Shown: positions 17,415-26,982, numbered from the stretch's first letter. The stretch is 64,000 nt of DNA from Rhizobium leguminosarum (GCF_001679785.1 NZ_CP016289.1:558001-622000); one strand, 5' to 3'. Notes: generated from the letters alone by a model not told the origin. Translations and numbers: made by a program.

Positions 17415-18260
17415 ATGCTGATCAAGGGCGCACGAACGTTCGTGGTGCGGGATGCGGGAGGCTTCGTCGCACATGTCAATATGCCGGGCTGGTTGAAGCC
17501 GAAGCCGACCGATCACGGCCAGGGGCCTCTCGCCATGGTCGTTGAATCCATCCTCGATCCCGGCCGCCTGATCGCCATGCACGAGCACCGGAACGACGAG
17601 ATCATTTCCTGGGTGCCCGAAGGCGTCATGCGTCACGACGACAGGGCCGCTGGCCGGTTGGTGATTGACCGCGATCATCTGATGGTGATGAATGCCGGGG
17701 TCAGCTTCTGGCACTCCGAAGAGACGCTGGCATCCGATCCGCCTCTGCGAATGCTGCAGATCCTCGTTCGCCCTTATGCGGTTGATCTCGAGCCGAAGAT
17801 CCAGCACGGGCCGATGCCAGCTGCCGCGGCAAACGTCTGGCGACACCTGGTCGGGCCGGAAGGAGAGGGCGCCCCCTTCTATGTCCGCAGCGCGATCGAC
17901 GTCTTCGATATCCGGTTAGATGCAGGCATACGGGTGGAATTCCCGCAGAAACACGGCCGAGAGCTCTATTTCTATGTCTTTAGCGGTTTCGTTGTCGTCG
18001 ATACGCAGACCTTTGCAGAAGGGGAGCAGGGGCTGCAATTATCGGATGACAAGCTCGAAGTAGAGGCGCAGAGTGCAAGCACGTTGGTCGCGTTTCTGCT
18101 CGACCCGAACGCATCTATCACCAGGCAGGGAACTGTCGGCGACCACAAGAAGATCCCGCCGGCAATCATCATTCGCGCGTTCCTGCGATGGAGGAAATTT
18201 CGCCATATGTGGCGTCGTCATCTTTCGCATCGCCGCTCGAAGACCGAAAAGGCGATATGA
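17415..18260 (+). CDS. Pirin-like bicupin protein
   Basis: 281 residues with a pirin-type N-terminal cupin: MHEHRNDEIISWVPEGVMRHDDRAAGR near residues 55-80 contains the histidine/glutamate metal-site pattern. The second cupin half (residues about 150-240) is weaker. The C terminus is very basic (FLRWRKFRHMWRRHLSHRRSKTEK), unusual for pirins and possibly a read-through or nucleic-acid contacting tail. The ATG at 17415 is chosen because GGAGG precedes it by five bases; an ATG at 17403 contains this site. Known pirins act as redox sensors or quercetin dioxygenases; the role here is not known. Confidence 0.8.
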   Translation: MLIKGARTFVVRDAGGFVAHVNMPGWLKPKPTDHGQGPLAMVVESILDPGRLIAMHEHRNDEIISWVPEGVMRHDDRAAGRLVIDRDHLMVMNAGVSFWHSEETLASDPPLRMLQILVRPYAVDLEPKIQHGPMPAAAANVWRHLVGPEGEGAPFYVRSAIDVFDIRLDAGIRVEFPQKHGRELYFYVFSGFVVVDTQTFAEGEQGLQLSDDKLEVEAQSASTLVAFLLDPNASITRQGTVGDHKKIPPAIIIRAFLRWRKFRHMWRRHLSHRRSKTEKAI

Positions 18261-18320
18261 ATGGAACAAGGATGCCCCTAACGGGTTTCGAACCTTAGCG
18301 TTCAATAGGAGGAGCATTTC

Positions 18321-18539
18321 ATGCCTACGGTTGCCGCCACACCCATCACCCCACCAGACCAGCACGTTGTAACAGCCCGCGAAGCCATCGAGCCGCTTTA
18401 TGAGAAGCTCGAGCTTCAAACGGAATCGCTGGTCCTGTCTGCGGCGCTGGAAGCGGGATGGTCTTCGGATGAGGCAACCGAGGCGCTGGCGACGCTCAGA
18501 CTGCAGGACGCACTTTCCACCCTTGGCCGAACGGGCTAA
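18321..18539 (+). CDS. Small hypothetical protein, 72 residues
   Basis: Short gene with a strong Shine-Dalgarno (AGGAGG seven to eight bases before the ATG) and 60 bases after the pirin-like gene. The product is acidic and predicted helical from residue 20 on (AREAIEPLYEKLELQTESLVLSA), with no membrane segment or cysteine. I do not recognise it. Following it at about 18591-18636 is an imperfect stem with 7-bp arms CGCTGGC/GCCAGCG but no T tract. Confidence 0.6.
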   Translation: MPTVAATPITPPDQHVVTAREAIEPLYEKLELQTESLVLSAALEAGWSSDEATEALATLRLQDALSTLGRTG

Positions 18540-18708
18540 CCGACAACCCTCCGAGAATAATCGATATCTCTGGCAACTCCGACAGATCGGGTTGCGCTGG
18601 CAGATAACGCATCAATGAATGCGCCAGCGGCCTTCATCGGACCAGTCTTCAGATCCAGCCTAAACCACGAACCTGGGCTTGAGCGTACCAAACTGTGGCG
18701 ACAGGCAT

Positions 18709-19044
18709 CTACCCATCGCTGCCGTTTTTCGTACCCGACCCGGGCAACACAGACAGGCGGCGGCGCAACTCATTTCTGAAAATTGCGCGTGCCTGCGCGA
18801 TTTCGTGGAAGCCGATATGCGCAACAAAGCGCATGACCGTAGAAACGGAGACGCCGCAGTCGTCCGCGATTGAGGTCGTGCTACCAAAGGCCATGAGTTC
18901 CGGTTTGGCCAGGACCCTCTTTGCCACATTCTCGACGCGAAGAGAGAAGGTGACGTGGCGGGAAGCGATGGCCGACTTCAGCTCTTCGAAACTTGCCGGC
19001 GGGCTGCTCAGACTGCGTATATGCTGCGGCATTTCTTGGCACAC
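18709..19044 (-). pseudogene. Truncated RpiR-type regulator, HTH domain only
   Basis: 111 residues matching only the N-terminal helix-turn-helix domain of the MurR/RpiR family (FEELKSAIASRHVTFSLRVENVAKRVL, then FGSTTSIADDCGVSVSTVMRFVAHIGF). Family members are about 280 residues and carry a C-terminal SIS sugar-phosphate sensor, absent here. The reading frame ends in an unrelated tail (RRRLSVLPGSGTKNGSDG) and no SIS remnant is visible downstream. Probably a decayed regulator of the adjacent polyol operon; it could in principle still bind DNA. Confidence 0.7.
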
Positions 19045-19064
19045 TCCGTCTTTTGCGATCCGGC

Positions 19065-20087
19065 CTAGAGGCCGGAAAGCTGGATCGTCCTGCGCTCGGT
19101 AACCGACGTGATGCAGGCGAGCGCGACGGCAAGCGCATTGCGGGCGTCTTCACCGGTCGGGCCGGTGACGGTGCCTGTCCTGATGGCGTCGACGAAGGAG
19201 GCGAGCTGGGCCGTGTAACCGTGGACAAAGTGATCCGTGTCACGCCGCCAGGTATCGTTCGACACTCCGTTCTTGCCGTAGAGCGTCATTGAAGATCGGC
19301 GCACGTCGCCCATCATCACCATGCCGTCGGAGCCAAAGACCTCGCCGCGGATGTCGTAGCCGTACATGGCGCAGAAATTCGCCTCCGCGACCGCGATCGA
19401 GCCGTTGTCGAAACGGATCGTGACGACGGCGGTGTCGTGAAACCCCTTTCTGGCAAAATCGGGTACCACGAGCGCATCGGCAATCGCCGTCACCTCGATC
19501 GGTTTTGCTTTCGGGTTCAGCCACAGCAGCGTGTCGAAGTCGTGGATCAGCGTCTCGTAGAAGATCGTCCATAGCGGCGTCTTTTCCGGGTTGCCGCCGT
19601 AAGGCCCCGGGTCTCGCGTCAACGAGCGAAGAAGTTGGACGGAACCAACTTTGCCAGCGTCGATCGCCGCACGTCCTTCAAAGAAGGACTGGTCCCAACG
19701 TCGATTGAAACCAACCTGGAGTGGCACCTTCGCAGATTTTGTGACAGCGATCGCCTCGTCGGCTTCCTCGAGCGTCAGCGCCATCGGCTTTTCGCAGAAG
19801 ACTGCTTTTCCGGCCCGCGCGGCTTCGACGACGACGCTCGTGTGGAAACGCGCCGGCGTGGCGATAATAACGCCATCGATCTCCGGATTGGCGAGAAGCT
19901 CTGAGACGCTGGTATAGGCTTTGGGTGCATCGAGCGTTGCGGCCAGCTTTTCGGCAGCGCCCGGCGCCGGATCGGCGACGGCGAGCAGATTGGCATCGAC
20001 CAGACGCCGGGCGACGCTTTCGGCATGGAACGAACGGATGCGGCCGGCACCGATGAGAGCGAGATTGACGGGACGGTGGGCGGGCAT
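19065..20087 (-). CDS. Gfo/Idh/MocA oxidoreductase, inositol dehydrogenase-like
   Basis: 340-residue NAD(P)-dependent dehydrogenase. N-terminal Rossmann motif ALIGAGRIRSFHAES near residues 10-24; the conserved CEKPMALTLEEAD near residue 97 and HDFDTLLWL near residue 175 (catalytic histidine region) are as in inositol 2-dehydrogenase (IolG) and related sugar dehydrogenases. Last intact gene of the minus-strand sugar operon starting at 23941. It probably oxidises the imported cyclitol or sugar. The exact substrate is not determined by the motifs. Confidence 0.88.
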   Translation of the reverse strand: MPAHRPVNLALIGAGRIRSFHAESVARRLVDANLLAVADPAPGAAEKLAATLDAPKAYTSVSELLANPEIDGVIIATPARFHTSVVVEAARAGKAVFCEKPMALTLEEADEAIAVTKSAKVPLQVGFNRRWDQSFFEGRAAIDAGKVGSVQLLRSLTRDPGPYGGNPEKTPLWTIFYETLIHDFDTLLWLNPKAKPIEVTAIADALVVPDFARKGFHDTAVVTIRFDNGSIAVAEANFCAMYGYDIRGEVFGSDGMVMMGDVRRSSMTLYGKNGVSNDTWRRDTDHFVHGYTAQLASFVDAIRTGTVTGPTGEDARNALAVALACITSVTERRTIQLSGL

Positions 20088-20116
20088 GGAAAGCTCCTGA
20101 AAATGCTGTTGTCGGA

Positions 20117-20914
20117 TCAGAGGGAAAACGCGTCGCGGAAACGGGAAAGCGCCAGCTCGTCATCGCCGGATGGCCAGGCTTCCATGCCGATCGTCCCGCG
20201 GTAGCCCATCTCGTTCAGTGCGCGTGCAATTCCCGGATAGTTGATTTCGCCGGTGCCCGGCTCCTTGCGGCCGGGAACGTCGGCGACCTGGATTTCACCG
20301 ATATGTGGAAGAGCGGTGCGGCAAAGCTCGATCAAGTTCCCCTCACCGATCTGTGCGTGGTAAAGATCGAGGTTGAGCTTCAGCGACGGCCGGTTGACGG
20401 CCGCGACCAATGCAAGTGTGTCGGCGGCCTTGGCAAACGGCGTCTTTGGATGGTCAACAGCCTCGTTCAGGTTTTCGAGGACGAAGGTAACGCCTTCCTC
20501 CTCGCCGAGATCAGCGATGCGATTTAGCGTATCGGCCGCCTTCAGCCACATGGCGCCGGTGACGACCTCGGACTTGACGACGGGCAGGCCCTGTCCATCG
20601 AGCCCCGTCCCATGCAAGTTGAGGCGTGGGCAATTCAGCTCTTTTGCCACCGGGATCGACTGGCGCGCGGTGCGTAGCAACTCCTCCGCGCCGTCATCGT
20701 CTGCCAGCGTGCCGGTGATATAGCCCGTCATCGACGAGAAAGTGGCGCTGGACTTTGCGATCGCCTTGATATCGTGTTTCGTCCAGTCCCAGATTTCCGC
20801 CTGGAAGCCGAGTTCTGTGATCCGTTTCAGCCGATCAAGAACGGGCAGGGAGCGAAACACCATTTCAGCGCAGACTGCGAGCGTGAAAGGCGAGGTTTTT
20901 AGGATTGTGGTCAT
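20117..20914 (-). CDS. TIM-barrel isomerase, hydroxypyruvate isomerase (Hyi) family
   Basis: 265 residues of the xylose isomerase-like TIM-barrel superfamily. Metal-ligand motifs visible are LENLNEAVDHP near residue 145, LDLYHAQIGEG near residue 182 and GEIQVADVPGRKEPGTGEINYPGI near residues 208-231; the last is a hallmark of hydroxypyruvate isomerase-like proteins. Encoded between the ABC ATPase and the MocA-type dehydrogenase. May isomerise a keto-sugar acid in the same pathway; a 2-keto-myo-inositol isomerase role (IolI) is an alternative. Confidence 0.83.
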   Translation of the reverse strand: MTTILKTSPFTLAVCAEMVFRSLPVLDRLKRITELGFQAEIWDWTKHDIKAIAKSSATFSSMTGYITGTLADDDGAEELLRTARQSIPVAKELNCPRLNLHGTGLDGQGLPVVKSEVVTGAMWLKAADTLNRIADLGEEEGVTFVLENLNEAVDHPKTPFAKAADTLALVAAVNRPSLKLNLDLYHAQIGEGNLIELCRTALPHIGEIQVADVPGRKEPGTGEINYPGIARALNEMGYRGTIGMEAWPSGDDELALSRFRDAFSL

Positions 20915-20939
20915 TTCTGTTTCCCAATGCTTGTATTGC

Positions 20940-21740
20940 TCAGATCGTCCCGCCGAGCTCGTGAGAAATCACTTGCAATTCCTTGCCGCCGGCCATGAGG
21001 TTCTGCAGTTCCTCGAGACAAATCTCGCTCTTGTCGAAGGTGCCGAGCGTCTTTCCACGATTGAGAACCGTGAAACGATTGCCAACTGCAAAGGCGTGGC
21101 GGACATTGTGTGTAATGAAGATCACACCAAGGCCCTTCTGCTGGACCTGATGGATGTACTTCAGCACCATGGAGGTCTGGGCGACACCCAATGCGGACGT
21201 CGGCTCATCGAGGATGAGCACCTTAGCTCCGAAATAAACGGCCCGGGCGATCGCCACACATTGCCGCTCGCCGCCGGAAAGGGTCCCGACCGCCTGGTTC
21301 GGGTCGCGGATATCGATGCCGATCTTGTGCATCTCCTCGCGAGTCACCTCGCTGCAATACTTGAAATCGACATGGCGAAACGGAGGAATGCCCTTTACGG
21401 GTTCGCGTCCCATGAAGAAGTTTCGCGTGATCGACATCAGCGGGATCATCGCCAGATCCTGATAGACGGTCGCGATGCCAGCATCGAGTGCATCGCGCGG
21501 ACTGGTGAATGCGACCGGTTTGCCCTCAACCAGGAAATCACCGCCCGAGGGACGGACCACACCCGAGAGCGTCTTGATGAGTGTGGATTTCCCGGCCCCG
21601 TTGTCGCCAAGCAGGCAGAGCACCTCGCCCCGCGACACCTTCATCGAAACGCCCGAGAGAGCAATGACGGAGCCGTAGTGCTTGACGATATTTTTGACTT
21701 CAATGACGGGCGGAGCGGTTTCTGATTGGTTACCAGTCAT
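20940..21740 (-). CDS. Sugar ABC transporter ATPase, single domain (FrcA-like)
   Basis: 266-residue ATPase with one nucleotide-binding domain: Walker [10 protein letters not shown] near residue 43, signature [14 protein letters not shown], Walker [13 protein letters not shown]. Sugar importers usually use a 500-residue tandem ATPase; the single-domain form is known from the rhizobial FrcBCA importer. An upstream in-frame extension overlaps the permease gene and is not used. Two bases after the permease gene. Confidence 0.92.
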   Translation of the reverse strand: MTGNQSETAPPVIEVKNIVKHYGSVIALSGVSMKVSRGEVLCLLGDNGAGKSTLIKTLSGVVRPSGGDFLVEGKPVAFTSPRDALDAGIATVYQDLAMIPLMSITRNFFMGREPVKGIPPFRHVDFKYCSEVTREEMHKIGIDIRDPNQAVGTLSGGERQCVAIARAVYFGAKVLILDEPTSALGVAQTSMVLKYIHQVQQKGLGVIFITHNVRHAFAVGNRFTVLNRGKTLGTFDKSEICLEELQNLMAGGKELQVISHELGGTI

Positions 21741-21742
21741 GA

Positions 21743-22864
21743 TCAGCGCTCCCCTGTCACTTTGCGTCGAATGAAATTGTTGAAGAGAACGGCCAGCAGC
21801 AGCATGGAGCCAAGGAACACCTGGAACCAGTCCGAGTCGAACTTCGTGTAGGTCAGGCCGATCGAGACGAGACCGAAGATGATGGCGCCAAAGAAGGCGC
21901 CGATCGCCGAACCATAACCACCGGTCAGCAGACATCCGCCAATCACGGCAGCGATGATCGCCTCGAATTCCTTCTGAAAGCCACGACGCGCGTCCGTCGA
22001 GCCGGCGTCCAACACTGTGATGATGGCCACAAGCGCGGCGGCGCAGGCCGTGAGCGCGAAGAGCCCCGTCTTCACGCGATCGACCGGTACGCCGGAGTTT
22101 CTTGCCGCATTGGGATCGCCGCCGGCGGCAAAAATCCAGTTTCCGCTGCGGGTGCGCAGAAGAACCCAGGTGGCGAGCCCGGCAATGGCGATGAACCAGA
22201 CCACGGACACCGGCACGCCCGTGACTTTTGGAACGCCGTTGTCGAACTTCTCGATCAGGCCATGGGCTGCAAGCCAGCTGAAAAGATCCTGGAAGGCGAC
22301 GCCTGAGAACAAGCGCTTCAAGGGGCCGTCGCCGACGACCTCACCGATGCCGCGAAGCTGCGTTGAGCCGCCTGTCGCCCATTTCAGGCCAACAAGGGTT
22401 AGACCCCGCAAAATAAAGAGGAAGGCAAGCGTGACGATGAACGACGGCAACCGTGTCCTGATCACGATCTGTCCGTTCACCGCGCCCATGGCGGCTGCAA
22501 GCAGCATCGTGATGATAATGGAAATCCAGAGCGGTTGGCCGAAATTGGTCAGGGCCGCACCGAAGATCAGGCCCGCGAACGCGACCATCGAGCCGATCGA
22601 AAGATCGAACTCGCCACCAATCATCAGCAGAGCTGCCGCAATGGCGAGAATTCCCAGCTGTGAGGCCGGGGCCAGGATCGTCATCACACCTGAAAGCGAA
22701 AACATCGAGCGGTCTGCGGTAAGAAAGAAGAACGTCACCACCAGGATGAGGCCAGCAACCGCACCGAGCTCGGGCCGACGCATCATATGTGTGAGAAAGC
22801 CCACCTGTTTGATGCGCTCGTCTGAGTTTGACGCATCTCCTATTTTTTGCTCGATCGGAGCCAT
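21743..22864 (-). CDS. Sugar ABC transporter permease (RbsC/FrcC-like)
   Basis: 373-residue inner-membrane permease. The motif [19 protein letters not shown] near residue 95 is the RbsC/FrcC hallmark (GGIDLSVG type). A later [20 protein letters not shown] near residue 255 matches the conserved cytoplasmic loop. The long hydrophilic N terminus (about 30 residues) is somewhat unusual. Partner of the binding protein at 22994 and the ATPase at 20940. Confidence 0.93.
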   Translation of the reverse strand: MAPIEQKIGDASNSDERIKQVGFLTHMMRRPELGAVAGLILVVTFFFLTADRSMFSLSGVMTILAPASQLGILAIAAALLMIGGEFDLSIGSMVAFAGLIFGAALTNFGQPLWISIIITMLLAAAMGAVNGQIVIRTRLPSFIVTLAFLFILRGLTLVGLKWATGGSTQLRGIGEVVGDGPLKRLFSGVAFQDLFSWLAAHGLIEKFDNGVPKVTGVPVSVVWFIAIAGLATWVLLRTRSGNWIFAAGGDPNAARNSGVPVDRVKTGLFALTACAAALVAIITVLDAGSTDARRGFQKEFEAIIAAVIGGCLLTGGYGSAIGAFFGAIIFGLVSIGLTYTKFDSDWFQVFLGSMLLLAVLFNNFIRRKVTGER

Positions 22865-22931
22865 GATACCTACCTCCCAATAGATGCAATTCGCCGAAGC
22901 GCCGAGGGCATTCCTCACGACGCACGTCGCC

Positions 22932-22969
22932 TGTCGAACACCCTCTTCGAAAGCGGAGGGTGTTCGACA
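22932..22969 (-). other. 14-bp perfect stem-loop 3' of the sugar-binding protein gene
   Basis: TGTCGAACACCCTC (22932-22945) and GAGGGTGTTCGACA (22956-22969) form a perfect 14-bp stem with a 10-base loop between the binding protein and permease genes. No T tract on the minus strand. Likely blocks 3' exonucleases and keeps the binding protein message abundant. Confidence 0.7.
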
Positions 22970-22993
22970 ATCAAGCCTTTCGGCAGTCGTGGA

Positions 22994-23941
22994 TTAGCGA
23001 ATGCCCTTTGCCGACAGTTCGACGACCTGGGCTGCCTTTTCCTTGGTGATCAGGTTAGGACCGGAAGGCACATTGCCGCCGGGGATCAGGCCGTATTTCG
23101 CATAGTTTGCGAGAAAGACGACAGGCAGATAACCTTGGAGGAACTGCTGCTGATCGATGGCGAAAGCGGCTTCACCGGATGCGACAGCCTTCAAGAAGTC
23201 CGCCGAAAGGTCGAAGGTCGCAACCTTGATCTTGCCGGTCATGCCGGCATCGGCAACGGCTGCCAGCGACGGCTCACCGGCCGTGCTTGCGCCAAGCGCC
23301 ATAACGGTGTCGATGTCGGAATTCGAGCTGAGCGCCGCCTTCACCTTGGCCCGAACGTCGGCCGGATCGTTGGAGACGGGTAGGACCGTAACGGCACCCG
23401 CAAAACCATCGGAAAAGCCCTTGCAACGCTGATCGAGGGAGACGTTGCCGACTTCCTGGTTGACGCAGATGGCAACCTTGCCGCCCATTTCCTTGAGCTT
23501 TTCACCCGCTGCCTTGCCGGCGTTGTATTCGTCCTGGCCGACATGGAGAAGCGCTCCGAGTGACTTCGAGACATCGGAGCCGGAATTGATGGAAATGACC
23601 GGAATGCCGGCGGCGACAGCCTTTTGTATCGACGGGCCCAAGGCGGACGAATCCGGGATCGAGACGATCAGACCGGCTGGCTTCTGGTTGACGGCTGCGT
23701 CGATCAGCTGGCTCATGGCCACCATGTCGAAGGTTTCCGGTGCGCGATAATCGATGCTGACACCGGCATCCTTGGCACCGGCGCTCACTCCGTTCTTGAC
23801 GACGGACCAGAAGGGGTCGTTGGCCTGGCCGTGCGTTACGGCGATGATGTTGATATCCTGTGCGATGGCAACGCCGGATGCAGCGCCAAGCGCTCCAACC
23901 ACGGCAGCGCCCAGCACGATTTTACGAAGAAACGATTTCAT
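22994..23941 (-). CDS. Sugar-binding periplasmic protein (ribose/inositol type)
   Basis: 315 residues with signal peptide (MKSFLRKIVLGAAVVGALGAASGVAIA) and the periplasmic-binding fold of the ribose/xylose/inositol class. PAGLIVSIPDSSALGPSIQKAVAAGIPVISINSG near residues 90-125 is the conserved sugar-site strand. First gene of the operon; the ATG has a GGAGG Shine-Dalgarno. The operator palindrome at 24042 lies 100 bases upstream, so LacI-type control is likely. Confidence 0.92.
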   Translation of the reverse strand: MKSFLRKIVLGAAVVGALGAASGVAIAQDINIIAVTHGQANDPFWSVVKNGVSAGAKDAGVSIDYRAPETFDMVAMSQLIDAAVNQKPAGLIVSIPDSSALGPSIQKAVAAGIPVISINSGSDVSKSLGALLHVGQDEYNAGKAAGEKLKEMGGKVAICVNQEVGNVSLDQRCKGFSDGFAGAVTVLPVSNDPADVRAKVKAALSSNSDIDTVMALGASTAGEPSLAAVADAGMTGKIKVATFDLSADFLKAVASGEAAFAIDQQQFLQGYLPVVFLANYAKYGLIPGGNVPSGPNLITKEKAAQVVELSAKGIR

Positions 23942-24020
23942 AAAAACTCCTCCCAAAGGGTGTCCCGCACCTCCCAGCGCGAGAACCACCAAAAACGCCT
24001 CAGACGGCGGGTCCTCCAAA

Positions 24021-24059
24021 GTTGCTACCGGGTGCATATTTTTTGCTACCGGTAGCAAA
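24021..24059. promoter_or_regulatory. LacI-type operator palindrome
   Basis: TTTGCTACCGGTAGCAAA at 24042-24059 is a perfect 18-bp palindrome with a central CG, the standard form of LacI-family operators. An imperfect second copy starts at 24021 (TTGCTACCGG then divergent). They lie in the divergent gap between the sugar-binding protein gene (minus) and the LacI gene (plus), so the regulator probably represses both. Confidence 0.8.
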
Positions 24060-24156
24060 CGTGCATAGCTATAAGATTCTTGCCAAGAGAAATCAACCAT
24101 TCATTTCGCATTCCGGCAGAAATGGAATAAACGTTTCGAAACGGAGAGGTTCGACT

Positions 24157-25149
24157 ATGAAGCGAGCGACGGCGCAAAACGTGGCGATGGAGGCCGGCGT
24201 TTCAAAGTGGACGGTCATCCGCGCATTTACGCCGGGTGCATCGATCACGGAAGCAAGCAAAGCCAAAGTGCTGGAGGCGGCAGAGCGGCTCAATTATCGG
24301 CCGAACCTCTTGGCTAGAAGCCTTGCCACCAATTCCACACATCAGGTCGCGGTTCTCGTTGATGACTTCGCAAACCCGCACAAGCTTCCGTTTCTTGAAA
24401 AACTGACCGCCAGCCTGCAGGCGGAGGGGCTCGTGACCATGTTGATCAATATCAATCAACACTACAACCACGTGCACGCCATATTGAATGCCGACCAGCG
24501 GCAGGTTGATGCGATCGTGCTCTTTGGTACGGCGTTTCGGGACGAGATGTTGACAGATCATAAGCTGGGACGCGCTGGGCCTCCGATGTTTGTTCTCGCT
24601 CGAGATAGCCAGATCGAAGGTGTTCCTGCTATTTCCTGCGATGCGGTCGTGGCGATTGCCGAGATCGGCAGGCACCTATTGGAAAGGGGGTATCGGAGAC
24701 CGGGATTTATGGCCGGGGCGCGTACATTGTCTACGGCGCTTGGCAGGCGGAGAAACTTTAAGGAGTTCTGGCGAACCGCTCTCGGCGTCAAGCTCGTCGA
24801 GATGTCTGCCGAGCGCTACAGCGCAGAAGCCGGCGCGCAGGCCGCCCGGGACTATCTGTCCAAAGTCGCGCCGGAAGACCGGATCGATGTTCTCATGTGC
24901 GAAAACGATGCTCTCGCGTTTGGAGCGATGGATGTTGCCCGAAGCGAGTTCGGGTTACGTGTTCCGGACGATCTCGCCATTGTGGGCTTCGACAACGCTG
25001 CCCCAGCAGCGTCACCGGCATACGGCCTTACAACCTACGAGCAACCCACCGACCAGATGGTCAAAGCGGCAATAGACATGATTCTGGAAAGAGCGCCGAG
25101 GGAGACGGTTAACTTCCACGGCAAACTCGTTGTGAGAGATTCGGCCTGA
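24157..25149 (+). CDS. LacI family transcriptional regulator
   Basis: 330 residues: N-terminal LacI helix-turn-helix (TAQNVAMEAGVSKWTVIRAF, with hinge RPNLLARSLAT near residue 50), then a periplasmic-binding-like effector domain ending GFDNAAPAASPAYGLTTYEQP. Start ATG follows CGGAGAGG. Divergent from the sugar operon and next to a perfect operator, so it probably represses that operon until the sugar or a derivative binds. The VIRAF in place of the usual VSRAL is a mild departure in the recognition helix. Confidence 0.92.
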   Translation: MKRATAQNVAMEAGVSKWTVIRAFTPGASITEASKAKVLEAAERLNYRPNLLARSLATNSTHQVAVLVDDFANPHKLPFLEKLTASLQAEGLVTMLININQHYNHVHAILNADQRQVDAIVLFGTAFRDEMLTDHKLGRAGPPMFVLARDSQIEGVPAISCDAVVAIAEIGRHLLERGYRRPGFMAGARTLSTALGRRRNFKEFWRTALGVKLVEMSAERYSAEAGAQAARDYLSKVAPEDRIDVLMCENDALAFGAMDVARSEFGLRVPDDLAIVGFDNAAPAASPAYGLTTYEQPTDQMVKAAIDMILERAPRETVNFHGKLVVRDSA

Positions 25150-25271
25150 TTGATCAAACAATAGGATAGACCAAAACGGATTCGGGCAAAATCCTGCAGG
25201 CGGAGAACCACATCGTTCAATCAAATATCTCGAGAAAGTAAGCGCTTTAACCCGTAGGCTCGCTAAATTAG

Positions 25272-26930
25272 TGCCCGTCCACAAACGGTAAACCACTGAA
25301 ATTATTGGAGGAATTGCGATATTGCGGCGGGCAAAGCCCGGCGGTTTCAGGTATACTTTAGATCAAGCCATTGATTCTAAAGACAAACCCGCAACCGCCG
25401 GAGCCGACAATGCGCCAAGAACGCACCGTCCAAGCCAATATATTCGATCTTTTCGCCGAACACGAGATCGGCCGCGAGCTGAAAGCCATGTCGCAATGGC
25501 TGGATGAGCATCGTGATCTGCTCGGGCTGGTAGCGCAGGACCTGCGCCGCCACGGCGTCAAGGAGACCGGCCGCGAGGGCCTGCCGGCGGAGGCCGTGCT
25601 GCGTTGCGCCCTGCTCAAACAACACCGTCAGTTGAGTTATGAGGAGTTGGCCTTTCATCTGGAAGATTCCGCCTCGTTCCGGGCCTTTGCCCGGCTGCCG
25701 TGGGGGTGGAACCCGAAGAAGTCGGTCTTGCACAAGACGATCAGCGCGATCCGGGCCGGGACCTTTGAAGCGATCAATCGCGTGCTGTTGACGAGCGCCC
25801 GGCAGGACAAGGTGGAACGCGGCAAGGTCGTGCGCATCGACAGCACCGTCACTTCGGCGCTGATGCACGAACCGAGCGACAGTAGTCTTTTGTGGGACTG
25901 CGTGCGGGTGATGGTGCGGCTGTTGCAGCAGGCGGCTTCCTTGGGCAGCGCCATCTCATGGCACGATCACTGCCGCGCGGCGAAGAAGCGATCCCGGGCG
26001 ATCCAATTTACCCGCGGTCGTCCGAAACGAGTTCAGCACTATCGCGCGCTGGTCAGGATCACGCGCACCACCTTGAGCTATCTCGAACAGGCGGCGGCGC
26101 AACTGCCCTTGGCGGCGGGCCCGGCGGTCGAACTCTGGCAGGCCCAACTCCGCCACTATAAGCCGCTGATCGAACGGATCATCGCCCAGACCGAGCGGCG
26201 GGTCCTGGCCGGCGAGGCGGTGCCGGCTGGCGACAAGCTGGTCAGTTTGTTCGAGCCGCATGCCGACATCATCGTCAAAGGCAGCCGCGACGTCGAGTAT
26301 GGCCATAAGATCAATTTGACCACCGGCACAAGCGGGCTGATCCTCGACCTCGTCGTCGAAACCGGCAACCCGGCCGACAGCGAGCGCTTGCTGCCGATGC
26401 TGGAACGCCACATCGGCATCTGGGGCGAGGCGCCGCGTCAGGCGGCGGCCGACGGCGGCTATGCCAGCCGCGATAATTTGAGCCGAGCCAAAGCCTGGGG
26501 CATCTGCGACATGGCCTTCCACAAGAAGTGCGGCCTCAGGATCGAAGACATGGTCAAGAGCCGCTGGGTCTATCGCAAGCTGCGCAACTTCCGCGCCGGC
26601 ATCGAGGCCGGCATCTCCTGCCTCAAACGCGCCTACGGCTTGGGGCGCTGCACCTGGCGTGGGCTCGACCACTTCAAGGCTTATGTCTGGTCCTCGGTGG
26701 TCGCATACAATCTCGCCCTCTTCGCCCGCCTCAGGCCGACCTGACATCCCATGTCGCCAGCCAAAACCGGACCGGCGTGACGCCGGCAGTTGCCAATGCG
26801 CGCATGTCCACCAGAAATCCTGGCCGCCGCAATTAGCACCCATGAGCCACACCGCATGGCTTCAAAGCGGCCACCAAGCGGAACCCAAGTGCGCTGCAAG
26901 CTCAAGAAAACCAGCGTTTATGGACGGAAA
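25272..26930. mobile_element. IS element with ISNCY-type transposase
   Basis: A 1659-bp unit bounded by imperfect inverted repeats (TGCCCGTCCACAAACG at 25272-25287 and its complement form at 26915-26930, 13 of 16 matching). It is flanked by the identical 9-bp direct repeat CTAAATTAG (25263-25271 and 26931-26939). A second inverted pair lies inside (ATTGCGGCGG at 25321-25330 and CCGCCGCAAT at 26824-26833), immediately around the transposase. Either the outer or the inner pair marks the true IS ends. It sits between the LacI gene and an oxidoreductase gene and disrupts no recognisable gene. Confidence 0.7.
25410..26744 (+). CDS. Transposase, ISNCY-type
   Basis: 444-residue DDE transposase. The N-terminal part (FDLFAEHEIGRELKAMSQWLDEH) and LKQHRQLSYEELAFHLEDSASFRAFARL match the ISNCY group common in rhizobia. 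Acidic catalytic positions are suggested by VRIDSTVTSALMH, by AADGGYASRDNL and by the C-terminal FRAGIEAGISCLKRAYGLGRCTWRG. The frame is open throughout, so the element may be active. ATG at 25410 fits the family start; the ORF extends 13 codons upstream. Confidence 0.85.
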   Translation: MRQERTVQANIFDLFAEHEIGRELKAMSQWLDEHRDLLGLVAQDLRRHGVKETGREGLPAEAVLRCALLKQHRQLSYEELAFHLEDSASFRAFARLPWGWNPKKSVLHKTISAIRAGTFEAINRVLLTSARQDKVERGKVVRIDSTVTSALMHEPSDSSLLWDCVRVMVRLLQQAASLGSAISWHDHCRAAKKRSRAIQFTRGRPKRVQHYRALVRITRTTLSYLEQAAAQLPLAAGPAVELWQAQLRHYKPLIERIIAQTERRVLAGEAVPAGDKLVSLFEPHADIIVKGSRDVEYGHKINLTTGTSGLILDLVVETGNPADSERLLPMLERHIGIWGEAPRQAAADGGYASRDNLSRAKAWGICDMAFHKKCGLRIEDMVKSRWVYRKLRNFRAGIEAGISCLKRAYGLGRCTWRGLDHFKAYVWSSVVAYNLALFARLRPT

Positions 26931-26982
26931 CTAAATTAGAGACGCTGGCTATCTGATTAGCGGTGTCGTTGGTTCATTGCCT

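Noticed and set aside
18591..18636. Stem CGCTGGC/GCCAGCG as a terminator after the small gene
   Set aside because: Long loop and no T tract; too weak to call.
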